A stretch of 64,000 nucleotides of DNA from Bimuria novae-zelandiae CBS 107.79 (taxonomy: Eukaryota; Ascomycota; Dothideomycetes; Pleosporales; Didymosphaeriaceae): NCBI GenBank assembly GCA_010015655.1, contig ML976685.1:497942-561941 (forward strand), in the 5' to 3' direction. Of the stretch, positions 1-12,635 are shown in pieces. The notes beneath the pieces were generated by a model. It ran no database searches. It was not told where the DNA came from and worked only from the letters and a program-made list of their open reading frames with translations. Made by a program: the position numbers and the translations under genes. How positions within the stretch are numbered: the stretch's first letter is position 1; each line of letters starts with the position of its first letter.

Positions 1-1865
1 ATTTAGGTCAGGCCGAGGATTAGGTCGTACGACCCGTCATTAGGTAAGACGTATAGCTACATTAATTCTATATAGTTATTAATATCTACTTCTAATTAGA
101 CTACTTCGCGTACGAAGAGTCGCATGCCTCTAATACTAATAACCTCTTATAGATAGGATAGGTTCTTACGCTATAGGTAGGCTTTCGTTATAAGTTTTTC
201 TAATATAAATCTAAAGGTTAAATAACCTAAATTAATTATTGTTGATGTAAATATAATGTTATTAATAAGCAAGTGTACTATTACTAGTGTTAAGTCTAGC
301 TATAGCCTTTAAAAGTTATTAAAACTTATTTTTTGCCCTTTTTCTACTTTTGCCTCTTAGCGGCGACTGTTGCTAGGAGGACCTAGTTTTCTAAATTAGT
401 AGAGGCTGTATTAAACTCTTTATTAAAGGATCCCTTAGTAGTAGGTGTAGTGGCGCAAACTTATACTAGCTTTATTATAGGTTAAAGTTTACACTGCTTT
501 ACGCGATGTCCCGTATTTCTATAATAAAAATAGGAACTATTCTTTTTACGGGTTTCCATTACCTCGCGCGACACCCACGTGGCTTGTTTCTAGGTGTTGC
601 TAGACCTGTGTCCCGTGGCTCTATCTATCGCTTAGTGTCTTCTATCTTGGCTTCGTCGGCCGGACATCCTTCCAGGGTTAGCTTAGGTAGGTTCCTAATC
701 TATTTCGTCTAGCGCCCCGTTCTTGGCAGAAAACTTTAGCAGCCGTAATATATTTTAGAAGAGGTTTTTTTTAACCTTATTAACTCTCTTTTAGACCCCT
801 TACAGGTCTTAATTATTATTTATATTTACTATAACTATTTAGTCCCGTAAATCCTTGCGGAGGCTCTGAAGGTACAGGTTCTATAAAATCTCCTAACTAT
901 ACTTCTTAGCTTCTATAGCATAGTTATTAAAGTTAAGGTTAAAGTTATAAAGCTTCTAGTTTCCTTATTATATTATAAGTAAGTAGTTACGCGCGATTTC
1001 TTTCGCTAGGTAGTTATAGAAGTAATAGTTTAGTAGCTCTTAGAGGTTAGCTTTAGTGCACCCTAAGTAGTAGTCTAAGTATATAATTCCCACTGTTGCT
1101 GCACGTCCTGTTAATTAACTAATAATATATTTAGGTATATTTTTAAGGCAGTCCCTATCCTTTAGGAGCTTATATTATATTACTATCCTAAAGTAGTAGT
1201 AATCCTGTCGTTTGCTATTAAAATAGGCTAGGTTAAGAATCTTAGGACGGCGGCTTCTTCCTTAGTTTAAGACAAGCTCTACTATTAATCTCTCTAGTAG
1301 CTCTATCTGTTAGTCTACTTTTAATAGCTAATTTATACCTTTCGTCTCTTAGGAGTATTATCGTATTATTAGGGGTTCTTAGCGCTTCCTTACTATTTCT
1401 TTAGTTAGTCCTCTTACTCCTTACGGCAGAGTTTAAAGGGTATCCTAGAGGTTAACAAGTGCTTTAACCTTGCTTAAGAATTACTATATTTCGTTCTCGT
1501 TAACTCCCGATGCCTAGAGTTTAGTTATAAATAAGAAGGCTATTCTTTTATTTCTCTAGCTATTACTCCTTTATAAGCTAATAGCTTACTACGTATAATC
1601 GTTCACGCTAAGACGCGGACCTTTAGTAAAAGGTCCTATTCTTATTTTTATAACTTCTTTATTTAGCAAAGATAGTCTTGCTAGTGTTAAGTATCTATTA
1701 GGACTCCTTCTTAATTACTTACTAAGAAAGGTTCTGTCTCTTTGTAGGTCTAGGCGTCGCCTTTATAGTATCTATCTACGTAAGTCTTTTAACTTCGTGT
1801 GCTGCTTCGTAGCTTTAGTTTATAATTATATTTAAAATCTACTTATCCCGCAACGGGTAAAAGTA

Positions 1866-2040
1866 ATTAAATTTAATATAAGGGGCTAGGTGCTTAAGGA
1901 GCTAAGGGTGCTAAAAGAATACTTATAAATTTAATAAAGAGTCTGAAGTTAAGCTTTAAGCGTTAAACTTATATATCTGGGGTTCGCATAACTAAGGGTT
2001 AAGGATCTAAGGCAATAACTGGGCGTAGCCCATTACAACT
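1866..2040 (+). repeat. Dispersed repeat, left copy (possible LTR fragment)
   Basis: About 170 bp that recur in the same orientation near the right end of the window (62536-62700), starting with a shared ATAAGGGGCTAGGTGCT. The copies differ mainly by C/T and G/A changes; the left copy is slightly less decayed. The right copy lies just downstream of copia integrase-like sequence, so an LTR or internal fragment of a copia-type element is possible. No terminal TG/CA or target duplication was established. Confidence 0.6.
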
Positions 2041-3089
2041 ACGCCCTCTACATGCCACGTTACTCCCCTATTTAAGCTAGTATTTTATCTATAAATATAC
2101 ATTGCCTAAAGTTAAATCCTGGGCTATTATTATATATAAATTTATTAGGATTATACGCAAGCGCCTACTTATAGTAATCTTATATTTTATTATTAGTTAA
2201 TAGTAGCTTCTATCCTAGCTTTAGGCGCGCATATCTAGCCTTATATATTATATTTTTAAACGTAGAGACGCTTATAGGAGGTAGCTTATTAAAATCTCTA
2301 TTTTTTATTATTTATAAAAGTTCTTTCTCGCGGTGCGCGCGGTCTTAGGTAATAATTTTAATAATATACTTTTTTTTACGTATTATTAAGTAACTACTTC
2401 CTGTCGCGCCCTATAGAGGTATTATATAAAAATAGATCTATAATATTAAGGCCTTTTTAATCTGCTCTCTTTAATATCTGCTTTACAAGCTTTATAATAG
2501 TGTCGCGATAGACTAGTGAATTAAAATATTTAGTAACTTTTTTAGTAGTTGCTATGTTAAGCACTAACGCGCTAACTATAGAGGATCTTTTTATAGTAGT
2601 AAGTTCGCATCTAGCTGTTTTTTTTTGCTAAGGCTTATAAACTTTATATTTATAAGGCTTGCGAAGAGAAATAGGCATTTTTTTAAGTATATTAACGCGT
2701 TATGGGTGGAGATATAAGGGGGAGAAGTTTATTATTATAATAATAATAATAGCCAGGTGGGGCGCGCGCCAAGGTAGAATAAAAAAAAACGAGCTCCTTC
2801 GTAGACTGTAGAGTAGTTGCTGCTGTAGCTGCTACTGCTGTCTCTGTAGCTCCCTCTATAGTATATCTACCTTACTAAGCTGCGAAGGCCTCAGCTACGC
2901 GTATTACCTCCCTAATTATTTCTACCTCTATAAAGTATTAATTTAGGTCTACTTAAACGCGCTTTTAAGGATGCTAAAAGCTAGTAGTCTCTAGTTACTA
3001 CTTAAGGGGTCTTTTCTTTAATTTAAGCCTTATAGCTTAAGTATTTACAGCTGCTAGCGCCTTACCAGCTTTTTATAGAAGAAGTCTTG

Positions 3090-3393
3090 TCTTGCGACCT
3101 AGGTTCTCGCAGCTCTGCACCTCGCGCTGAGCCAAGTATAGATCTCTAGGGCCTTGAGGGGTAGAGAAGAAGCTCTAAGGCTGCTGCTGAGGCTGCTGCT
3201 AATACATAGGCGTAGTAGGCCTCTGAGAGAGCTGCGACAAGCTAAGTACCTGTGTCCGATTACATGGCCCTTTGCACACGCAAAGGTAGCTGGCGCAACC
3301 CTACATAAAGAAACTCTGCTAGCAATCCCGTTCATCCGCACGATTCTGGGCGGGACAAAGGGCGACTCTCCTTACTTAACAGAAACAGATTAG
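3090..3393. other. GC-richer island inside the AT-rich block
   Basis: A stretch of roughly 300 bp keeps normal base composition, with 79-80 codon open frames on both strands (3154-3393 plus, 3099-3341 minus) but no recognisable domain. It may be a less mutated piece of a retroelement or captured host DNA. Neither open frame is supported as a gene. Confidence 0.35.
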
Positions 3394-4006
3394 CGTCTTA
3401 GCGTAAGACGTAAGGATAAAAGAGCCTTATATTCTTATATAGATAGAATAGAAGAATTAATTATTATTCTATCTTATTAAGAATACCCTTTAATTTAATA
3501 ATTAAGAGTCTTACTACCTTAACTAATTACTGCCTTAACTAATTACAATAGCCCTATTAACCCTTAGAGATCCTATAGTAATTTTAACTAATTACACGAA
3601 CTACACGCTATAGCTAAAATAGCTTAAAATAAAATACTAATTCCTAAAAGTCTAGAATATTATTAACCTAGCGCTAATAGATAAACTAAAATAGAAACCC
3701 GCGACGCTAGTGCCACTACTAATAAGTAACTACTAACTAAGCGCTGCCTACGTAATTATAAACCTAAATAATATACTAATATTATTATCTTATCTATTAA
3801 TAGCAGGTGCGAAAGTATATAGAGATAATAGCGACTATTATAAAGAATAGCTTAAGATCTATAAGATTACAGACTAAGACTACTAAGAATAAAAGGTAGA
3901 CCTTAATAAGGTAGTTACCTTTTTCTAATTAATAATTTTTATATACTTATAGAGCAACTGTTGCATCCCTAAAGGTATAATAAAGTAATAAATTAATAAC
4001 CTTATA

Positions 4007-4390
4007 TTATAAGGTACTCACACCTTGATCTAATCCAGATTAGGGCAGCAAGGCTAAAGTAGCACTTTATAAATTATTTAGTAGTATAAGTTAATACGAT
4101 AACTTAGCGCGTAGCTATATAATTTAATCTTATAATAAATAAGATAACTATTAGTTTATATAAAAGAACGTACTCGTGCAGAAAATATATAAGTTAACTA
4201 TAAAAAAGAAAATAATAATAAGAAAATTATTATACTATATACTAGTCTATTTCTTCCTTTATTTTTAGGTAATCTAACGATTGTCTTCTTTTTTAGTAGA
4301 TTACTTTTAATCTAGCATTAAAGCTAGTTTTTAGTAGATTATAATTACGTAACCTTTACTAACCTAAGTAGCCCCGCGAGTCTTTGCAGG
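4007..4390 (+). repeat. Dispersed repeat copy A (solo-LTR-like)
   Basis: About 380 bp that align with 9347-9705 in the same orientation. Copy A is the more AT-rich: where copy B reads CCGATCCGGG, copy A reads CTAATCCAGA, a C-to-T and G-to-A pattern. The span between the copies is occupied by nested DNA transposons rather than a retroelement interior, so these look like two solo copies rather than the LTRs of one element. Confidence 0.55.
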
Positions 4391-4409
4391 CTAGCTATAG
4401 TATATCGGT

Positions 4410-6755
4410 GCTTTGCAAAAGACCGTCCTGACCCACCCGCCTAGCAAATCAGAGAATAGATTATTGATTTCCCTTTTGTCTCCTCAACCACTTTATTGAA
4501 ATTTCTAGAAACTTTATATAGTATAGAGGTAGCCTGATTCTATGTTCTACTAAATTTATAAAGTTTATTATGAAGGAATTGTGAAGATATATAGCTTTAA
4601 GACAAGTTGAGGCTCGCTATACTAGAATCTACTTAGTCGTGCCTATATATACCGTGTCCGTGCGCGTAATGCCCGGATTCGCGTAATGCCCGCGCAACAC
4701 CAAAACACCCTAACTTCAGCACGCGATAACTCCACCAATATAGACCCATATTAGGCTACGATCGATAAAATCGAATCATAAGAACTAGGAGAAATTTTTT
4801 TTATATAAAAGTTACTACTAAGCATAGACTTAAGGAATCTACGTTAGGCTAAAGGCATTAGGGAGTAACGCGTCCTTAATAGGTTTAGAATATTTAATAG
4901 TAGAAACTCACCCTATAGCAAGAGGAGGAGCTTATATAATATATTAAAGGACTTATAAAGAGACATATACCTCCTACTAGAGAGATAATACGGAACTTTA
5001 CCTCTATAATAGCAAAAGAGCAAGTCAGCGAGAGCTAGGTTACCTACTTTATTAACTAATATAGTATTTATCTTATCTTACGATAGATAGTTAGCATAGA
5101 TAGTAATTACTCTAAGGCTAATTTAGTAAATAAATATCGACACTTTTTTAACCTTTTATATAGCAAAATAGATTAATATCGCATAAATCCTTATTATATT
5201 TATAATAGAAATAAGAAAGGCTACCTAATTAGTATTATTAGTAGATTAAAGAGGATATTTAGCAGACAAATATAGGAAAAGAAGAAAATTAGGGTATTGC
5301 TTTAAAATAGTAATTACGCGTAAATTACGCTCCTAATATATATTTACGCTAATAGATTAGCTCTATTATTAAGTCTTATTTATAAGGCTACTAATAAGGG
5401 CATCTAATTAAGCTAGGTAGAGGATATTAAGGCAGGATATTATAAAGTCTTTATTACCTTATTACCCTCTAGCTAGACAAATAATAATATTAGGCTTACC
5501 TAGCTTAAATAGGTGTTTAAATTAACTTTTAATTATAGATAGCTATAGATCTTATGTTACTATAAACTTTATTAACTATTATAATTAAAATAAGATCCTG
5601 CTTACTATCCTGCCTCCTTATTTAACTTATACGCTTTACCTACTTAACGTTATAATATTTAAGCCTTTATTAATAGCCTACTTAGTAGAGCTATTATAAT
5701 ACTTTTAAAAAAGCTAAGGCCTAGTTTTTATTATTAAAGGTAACTTCTTCCCCTTATTTTAAAATACGTAAAAGGCCTTCTTTAATGAATTAACTCCCCT
5801 TAGCTCTTTTAGAGTAATAGGTATATTACTACCTAATCTTAATCTTATCCTTAATAGGTTTATCTATAATTAAGAATTAGGCGATAGCTCTTTATTAGGG
5901 CTTAGTAATTATAACTAGAGAAAAATAAATAGGCTTATACGATCTATAGTTAAGGATTAAGGTAGTAAAAATACGTAAAAGCTTTATTAGTTGCTTTACT
6001 ACCTCTCCGTGCAAAATAAGCCACTCTAATATAATAATAATAGGCTAAGGCAGGCGCTATTAATAAAGTAAAAGTATAAAAAGAAGGATAAGACTCTAGA
6101 TCTTTAATAGCGTTAAAAGTATTATAGTAGATTAGTCCTCTAGTTACTAAAAAAGATAAGGGAGGTAAATATTTATTAATTTATTAAGAAGTAAGAGGAT
6201 AAGTAGTAGTAGCTTTAAAAAGTAAAAATAGTGGAGCTAAAGAAGGTAGCTAAGCTATATAAAGAGAAAATATAATAGGAAAAGCGTGCTGCGCGAGAGG
6301 CAGCTAAGAAGGTAAAGAAGAAGGAAAAGGCTAAAAAGGCAGCTTAGCGCGCTGCCTAAAAGTCTGCCTATAACGCAGAAAAAGCTCTATAATTATTCTA
6401 AAAAGGTAAGAGAAAGGCTGCTTAGCCATCTTTATAAAGTAAAAAGCGTTAGAAACGTAGTGTTAATGCTCTAAATATTAGGGAGACCTTAGAGGGCGTA
6501 TCTACTACCCTAACTAAATCTATACGCCGCGGCCACAACGTTAAGCTTTTAAATAAATTTAAATAGCGTAAATTAATCGCAAGTATTAATATAATACCCT
6601 ACTAAAAAATCTTATAATAATATTAATTATAGGTTACCCTATAGCCTTATTTCTAATAGAGCGTTTATAGTGTTGCGCGGGCATTACGCGAATCCAGGCA
6701 TTACGCGCACGGATACGGTACGTAGGAAGTGGGTCGGGACGGTCTTTTGCAAAGC
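4410..6755. repeat. MITE-like inverted-repeat element split by a pogo-like transposon
   Basis: Arms of about 27 bp, 4410-4436 and 6729-6755, are inverted copies sharing GCTTTGCAAAAGACCGTCC. Subtracting the pogo-like element at 4652-6718 leaves a unit of about 280 bp, MITE-sized. No clear target duplication remains, partly because another transposon starts only five bases beyond the right arm. Superfamily unknown. Confidence 0.5.
4652..6718 (+). mobile_element. Pogo/Fot1-like DNA transposon, RIP-inactivated
   Basis: A 2067-bp element with 49-bp terminal inverted repeats (4652-4700 and 6670-6718; one or two mismatches) flanked on both sides by TA (4650-4651, 6719-6720), the Tc1/mariner/pogo target duplication. 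The interior is decayed plus-strand transposase. Near 5600-5700 the frame starting LPPYLTYTL matches the pogo DDE segment usually read as LPPHLTHTLQPLDV, with His and Gln codons altered by C-to-T changes. Around 6240-6400 there is a Lys/Ala-rich tail typical of Fot1 transposase C-termini. No intact open frame remains. The element sits inside the inverted-repeat unit 4410-6755. Confidence 0.8.
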
Positions 6756-6759
6756 GTTA

Positions 6760-9024
6760 TCCCCCGCATGGCCAAACGCGCCCGTACACGGGCCACATCA
6801 AATCGGCCAATCGGACGATTGCTCCGAGATAGGACGAACACTAAAGGATATCAGATTTGTATGTAGATTTGTATGGCAGCCAGATTTCTAACGGTGCTTA
6901 TTTAAATCTACTTAATACTTGAGCTTGTTATTGCGTCTATTATTGCAATTATTTCGATCCTTTGTAGGTGCTCCTGCCAGCACTTAGGGCGTACTTCTGG
7001 CCTACATAAAGGCAGCCTGCAGAGATTGCAGCCAAATTGAGTACGCGGAGTACGCTGAGTACTCTAACGTCTACGGGAGTTGCCCGAAGTAGCTTGTAGA
7101 GGTGGCCTTTGAGGCCGGGAGCTATTACTCTTACGCCCAGCTACTGCATAAAGTACACAGGCCTTTGCTTCTACTACTATATATATTAACCTACAAGGGC
7201 TCTCCGCGTTAATAACAACGTTGTTAGGTTATTAACGTTTCTTTAAGCCTTAACATAGGCGGCTGCCCCGGCCGAAAAGCTATACTATAAGCTTATAAAG
7301 GAAGTCTTTATAATCCGCCTTTTTAGCTAACGCCTAAGATAAATACAATAATAGCCTATAGATATTATTTAGTGCTAAATTAAGTAGGAAGTAGAGTAAA
7401 AGACACTAAGTTCGCTATTTAGCCTACTAAATAAAGTAGTAGCTTTTATATTAATTAAATTAATTAACCTCGCTCGTATAGATATTATAATTATCTATTA
7501 TTATTAGGATCCTTAGTAACTTAATAAGCTTATTACTAAAGGCGTTTGCAAAGATCTTCTTGTTATTTAATACTATTTTAAAGCGTTAATAAAGCTTTTT
7601 AACGTATTAAGCAGCTATATAAAAGTTAACACTATATTAAGAAATAATATTAATACTTATAATCTATAACTATACTAATAAAAAGAATAACTTAATTATC
7701 TCTTTAGGCTACTTTTAGTACTTTTTTTAACGCTAATAGCGTCTAGCGTATTTCTCCTTACCTTAGGGACTACTAAGCGTGTGTTTTAAGACGTATAAGA
7801 TCACTGTTAAAGCGCTCTTTAGATAGCTTTTTATAGGTAATAGGTACGCTACTTATCTAAAGTTCTGCCTTTATAGCCTACTTAAAGATCTTTTCTATCT
7901 TTATCTATATTATCCTAATAGTCCTAGCGCAGCCAACGCCTTTAAATCTAAAGTATTTAAGTATAAGTATTATATTAAAAAGGTTATTATTCTAGATGAT
8001 ATAATAACTAACTAAAAAAACTTTTTCTTTAGTAGCGTCCTTAGCGAGTATAAAGGTAATAAGGATAAGCTTTATTAAAATTAAAGATCTATTAGTAGTA
8101 TTAGCGTTAGTAATTTTAATTAAATTAATAGGTCCTCTACTATAGGTATAAAAAAGCTAGTTAAGTATTATCTTATTATTTGCTAAATACTAGATCTTAT
8201 AGCCCTTAGGTATAAACTTTATTTTAATTATTACTTTTTCTAACGCGCGTCTAGTAAATCTTATAATTACCTTATTAACGTAGAGGTGCTTACTAGATAT
8301 TTAGTACAAAAGCGAGCGCTTACGGAGTACCTGTAAGAGATCCTAGACGCGGCCAAATAGGGAGCAAAAGCTCTACTCTACCTTAGTATAGTATAGATAT
8401 TAATCTAACTGCTGCCAGCGCTAGCGGGACATAAAGTTATTAATTTTATATATAGGAGCGTTCTAGTAGCCCTTTCCCTAGTACTCCGCTAACGAGGGCT
8501 CCTAGTAGACGCCTATATAAACGATAATCGCAAAGTACGTATATAGCTCTATTAAAGACGTTAGTTTTTAATTATAATAGCTACTAGGCATTGCTGCGCG
8601 GAGCGCCTTAGCATGCTAATTTATATAGTATACTATATAGTCTATAACGTTAGTAGAGAAGTATAAATTAAATAAAGTAATTAAATTACTATAATTAACA
8701 CCTTTAGGTAGGTTAGCCTCTCTAAAAATATATAAATTACTAACGTTAAGAGGTCTCTAATTAGGTAGTAGAGTTACTAGCAAATTAGGCTTTTTAGCGC
8801 TAAATTTATTATATTTTATATATTTTATAAAATTAGAGTTATTACTAAGTAGGGTAGCAGCTTTTGGCATGTTTATATATATAAGTAATTTTAAAAAAGG
8901 CGTATTTTAGCTACTAAATTAAAATTGCTAACATAACAATGCATATTTAGTGTTCACTTAGCAGCTCTCCTAATTGGCCATTTCTATGTGGCCCGTGTAC
9001 GGGCGCGTTTGGCCATGCGGGGGA
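6760..9024 (-). mobile_element. PiggyBac-like DNA transposon, copy 1, RIP-inactivated
   Basis: A 2265-bp element with inverted repeats of about 40 bp beginning TCCCCCGCATGGCCAAA and flanked by TA on both sides. A minus-strand transposase is visible only in pieces: around 8420-8520 a frame reading EY-GKGY-NAPIYKINNFMSR (dashes are stops explained by TGG-to-TAG) matches the DYW...MSR.RF segment of DDE_Tnp_1_7 transposases. At about 6960-7035 it ends in a Cys-rich tail GCNLCRLPLCRPEV followed by KCWQEH, the PiggyBac C-terminal zinc-binding pattern. PiggyBac normally duplicates TTAA, which is not seen here. A second copy lies at 18078-22213. Confidence 0.7.
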
Positions 9025-9215
9025 TAGTATTATTTATAGTAGTACTATAATTTAGATTCCTTGAGCTTATAATATTATCCCTCCATTTAAGGTAATTATC
9101 CTAATACCTAATTTTATTTTATAATTTTATAGCAGCGCTAGCGTGCGCATGTATAAGTAATTATTAAAGCTCTTATTATAAGTTTACTTTTTACTTTTTC
9201 TATTACTTAATAACT

Positions 9216-9345
9216 ATGCCTAAAGTCTTAAAAATATCTTCTAATTAACACTACTAAAACTAAATAAAGGCTATTCTTAACGCAGGCGTAGAGATACTAA
9301 CTCTACATAGTTACTATAGAGAGAATGGTCTAAAGTATATAGTAT
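9216..9345 (+). pseudogene. Unidentified RIP-degraded coding remnant
   Basis: From an ATG at 9216 a plus-strand frame reads MPKVLKISSN, then three TAA codons at positions that look like former CAA (Gln), then IKAILNAGVEILTLHSYYRE and further open codons. The regular Gln-to-stop pattern is typical RIP damage. I do not recognise the protein; a transposon or retroelement N-terminus is likely. Confidence 0.35.
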
Positions 9346-9346
9346 G

Positions 9347-9705
9347 TTATGAGGCTCTCACACCTTGTTCCGATCCGGGTTAGGGCGGTAAGGTATCGTG
9401 GTGCTTCACGGATTATTTAGTGGTACAAGTTGATGCGACACTTAGCGCGGCTAGACAATCTAATCTTATAATAAATAAGATAACTATTAGTCTATATAGG
9501 AGAACGTACTCGCACAGAAGATATATAAGTTAACTACAAGGAAGGAAACAACAATAGGAAAGTCGCTATACTATATACTAGCCTATTCCTTCTTCGTAGT
9601 CCCGCCAAGGCCCTGTAGTCCCAGGGACTACAGTAGTCCTATGGGACTTCCCTTTATGCGGGACTTTGTTACGTGACTGCTAACTAAGCTACCCCGCGCC
9701 CCGTT
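9347..9705 (+). repeat. Dispersed repeat copy B (solo-LTR-like)
   Basis: The less mutated partner of 4007-4390. It includes a perfect 21-nt palindrome at 9613-9633 (CTGTAGTCCC-A-GGGACTACAG) inside a GTCCC-rich stretch. Sequence from here to about 10 kb is the transition from repeat to gene DNA and shows no gene. Confidence 0.5.
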
Positions 9706-10771
9706 AGGTCCTGTTAACTTTGCTACTTCGTTAACAATTACTCTCTTAGCGTAATTGTCTGGCTTCTTCATCCTTGTGGGGTTCGTGGTCGTAACATAGT
9801 AAAGTATATAATAATAAAAAATAGGGCTATTTTAATTAAATATAAATAACCTTTAACGCGACGTGTTGTTGACAATAGCTAATATAAATGTTGATAGGGG
9901 ACCCCTGCTAGCGGAACATGTCACTACAGCCTAAGGGATAGTGCAACACCACGCGTTCCACAACGCGCTAACTAGAACCCCTCCACCTTGTGATGCCAAG
10001 TCAACCCATGCTGCTCTGCTCGGGCCTGGAATGTGTACTTGCCGAAATATATGTCTGCTTTCCACCGCCGCGTAGCGATACCGGGGTCGATCTGTAGACT
10101 GTTCTACTACTACAGATGTATCTCTCGGCGCTCAAATGTGGTCATTTTTCAATTTGTGCATGAAACGCTGATCCTGGCTGTCGATCATCGCGGGGGCCCG
10201 TCTGGACTTGTCGCCCAGGTGCTAGTGGATGAGAGCACAAGTTATACCAGGAACACCCGGCCGCGCTTTCCCCGAATTCACATTCCGAATCGTCGACCGC
10301 GCAAGATTACACGCGACAATATGTATGTACAACAGCAACCTATCCATATCACAAGCTTTCATCTAGATGCTCCTCCCGAGAACCAGTCAACATCTCCGAC
10401 CTGCCTAGTTGTTCTCGGTCCCACTTTGTGCCGAAGTGCCGCACCGATCCTGCCCTTTCCATTATCACCTCCTAGGCACTCACTCAATCATGGCCGTCAT
10501 AGCCCGCGCAATGAGAGCCGTCCCGTCCTTGTCACGGCTCGCCTGCTGGTGTCAGCACTGGGCACCTGGCTTTCTGAGCATAGCGTGCTGGCAATCTCCA
10601 GAAGCAACTTCCTAAAGTGGCTTAGGGGATCCATCCGCCAGATACAAGTATCGATGCCGGGGCAAAAGCCCCATACCTTATTGCTTGGAGCATTTAAGCT
10701 TCCGCGTCCCGGGTGCTTGGTGCTCCTTATTCCTCCTAGGCACTGTACATCGAGTTTCGCGGCTAACATTG

Positions 10772-12635
10772 ATGATGCGAGGCGCTTTTATCTTCTCGGC
10801 TGCTCTTCTGAGTCTGTCGTACGCGAAGCCGCTTCTCAGTCGCCGGTATGCCGTCAAGGAAACTCACGCTGTGCCCTTGGAGTTCTCACGCGTTGGCGAG
10901 GCACCGGCAAACCATCTGCTGCGTTTGCAGATTGGCGTGAAGCAGGGCCAGTTCGATGTCTTGGAGAAGCACCTATGGGAAAGTAAGTTCGGAACTCTTT
11001 GGCAAGAAGAGACGAAAGCTGATATAGCCAGTCTCGGACCCTGATCATTCTCGCTACGGGCAGCACTTGAGTTTGGCTGAGATCCATGATCTGGTCAAGC
11101 CCACAGATGAGTCAACTGATCTTGTTCGAGAATGGCTGCATGAACATGTGTCGCCAGAGCACATTGAGTCTAGCCCAGCTGGCGACTTCTTCACTTTCAC
11201 GCTGCCTGTTGGGAAGATTGAGGAGATGCTGCAGACTAATTACTCTGTCTACCAGCATGAGGATGGATCTAAAATCGTTCGGACACACGAATGGAGTCTT
11301 CCGTTGCATCTACACGAACACATCACGGCTGTCCAGCCAACCACGGCTTTCATCCGGACCGTTCCCCAAGCCAAGACCTACATGACAGCTTCAGGAAAAG
11401 GAGAACATCCGCGAGGACCACCTTCATACGAAGGCAAGCCCACCGTCGATAAAGTCTGCGACACAGGCGCAGTAACACCACTTTGTCTCCGGACTCTGTA
11501 CGGAACTGTCGACTACAAGCCTAAAGTACCTGGCCGCAACCAAGTTGGATTGGCAAACTACCTTGGCGAGCTCAACAATCGTTCAGACGCATCCATCTAC
11601 CTGAAGAACTATCGCCCAGAAGCCATATCCGGCGCCTACACATTCAAGCAAATTTCCATTGCAAATGGCACTCTGCAGCAGACGCCCGATACTCCTGCCC
11701 AGCTCAGAGCCGGAACCGGCATTGAAGGCGCTTTGGACGTCCAAACCATTCTTGGGGTTTCATGGCCTACCCCTCTGCTCGCATGGTCGACTGGTGGAGA
11801 CCCGCCTTTCACCCCAGATGCGGACAACCCCACCGTCGACAACGAGCCGTACCTCACTTGGGTGAACTACGTTCTCCAGCAGGACTTTGTCCCGCAGGTC
11901 ATCTCCAACTCGTACGAAGACAACGAACAAACAGTCCCGTACTCCTACGCCAAGGTCGTCTGCTCGCAATTCGCCCAGCTCTCTGCCCGCGGCGTATCCA
12001 TCCTCTTCGGCAGCGGCGACGGCGGTGTCGAAGGTGTGCAGCCCGGCGGCTCCTGTAAGTCCAACGTCGACGGGCGCACACAATTTACCCCACTTTTCCC
12101 GTCGAGCTGTCCGTACGTAACCTCTATCGGGGCCACCGTAAACTTCAAGCCCGAAGTCGCGGCGTACGACCCACGCAATGGATTTTCCACTGGTGGCGGC
12201 TTCTCGAATTACTTCCCGAGGCCCGCGTGGCAGGCGTCTGCTGTGGAGGGATACCTTCACACGCTGGGGGACGAATTTGAAGGACTGTACAATAGGAGTG
12301 GACGCGCGTATCCTGATCTCGCTGTGTATGGTGTTAATTACACGATTATCTGGAACGGGTCGTTGATCCGCGTCGATGGGACGAGTGCGGCGACGCCGAC
12401 GGCGGCTGGCATCTTTGCGTTGCTGAATGATGCGCTTATTGCGAGGGGGAAGCCAAGCCTGGGGTTCTTGAACCCGTGGCTGTATAAGAAGGGGAAGAAG
12501 GCATTTGTGGATGTGACGAGTGGGAGTGCGATTGGGTGTAATACGACGGGGTTCGTTGCCGGGAAGGGGTGGGATCCTGTGACTGGGTTTGGGACGCCGA
12601 GGTTTGAGAGGTTGTTGGAGGCTGTGGGGCTATAA
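10772..12635 (+). CDS. Sedolisin (S53) secreted tripeptidyl-peptidase-type protease
   Basis: Two exons, 10772-10982 and 11032-12635, joined across a 49-nt GTAAGT...CCAG intron that restores the prodomain reading LWEISDPDHSRYGQHLSL; 604 residues, normal for the family. It starts at the tandem ATGs 10772/10775 in front of a signal peptide (about residues 1-18, ending SYA). A Pro-kumamolisin prodomain (about 20-180) is followed by the S53 catalytic domain. Catalytic Glu302 and Asp306 lie in IEGALDVQ and the nucleophile Ser522 in DGTSAATP. The C-terminal DVT and GWDPVTGFGTP pieces match the calcium site. It should be an acid-active secreted endo/tripeptidyl peptidase that self-activates by prodomain removal. 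It is the first gene after the left transposon block. Assignment to a particular sed/TPP subfamily is not possible by eye. Confidence 0.9.

Larger units (their letters stand above)
1..4006. repeat. AT-rich RIP-degraded repeat block
   Basis: Very TpA-rich sequence with almost no open frame above 60 codons and dense stops in all frames, unlike the gene regions from 10 kb on. This is what RIP leaves in old transposons. I could not assign most of it to a family. It contains one copy of a dispersed repeat (1866-2040) and one GC-richer island (about 3090-3393). No gene is supported. Confidence 0.75.

Noticed and set aside
4007..9705. Repeats A and B as the two LTRs of one 5.7-kb retrotransposon
   Set aside because: The space between them is filled by DNA transposons, with only a few hundred bases left over; no gag or pol remains, so two solo copies fit better.
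1..9990. A CRISPR array or bacterial operon
   Set aside because: No regular spaced repeats; introns, RIP and protein families show a fungal nuclear genome.
10033..10986. Long plus-strand open frame of 317 codons overlapping the sedolisin start
   Set aside because: It overlaps the sedolisin signal peptide and prodomain in another frame, shows no domain, and its composition looks like translated non-coding sequence.
11760..12260. Minus-strand open frame of 166 codons inside the sedolisin gene
   Set aside because: Antisense shadow of a GC-rich coding exon; no family similarity.
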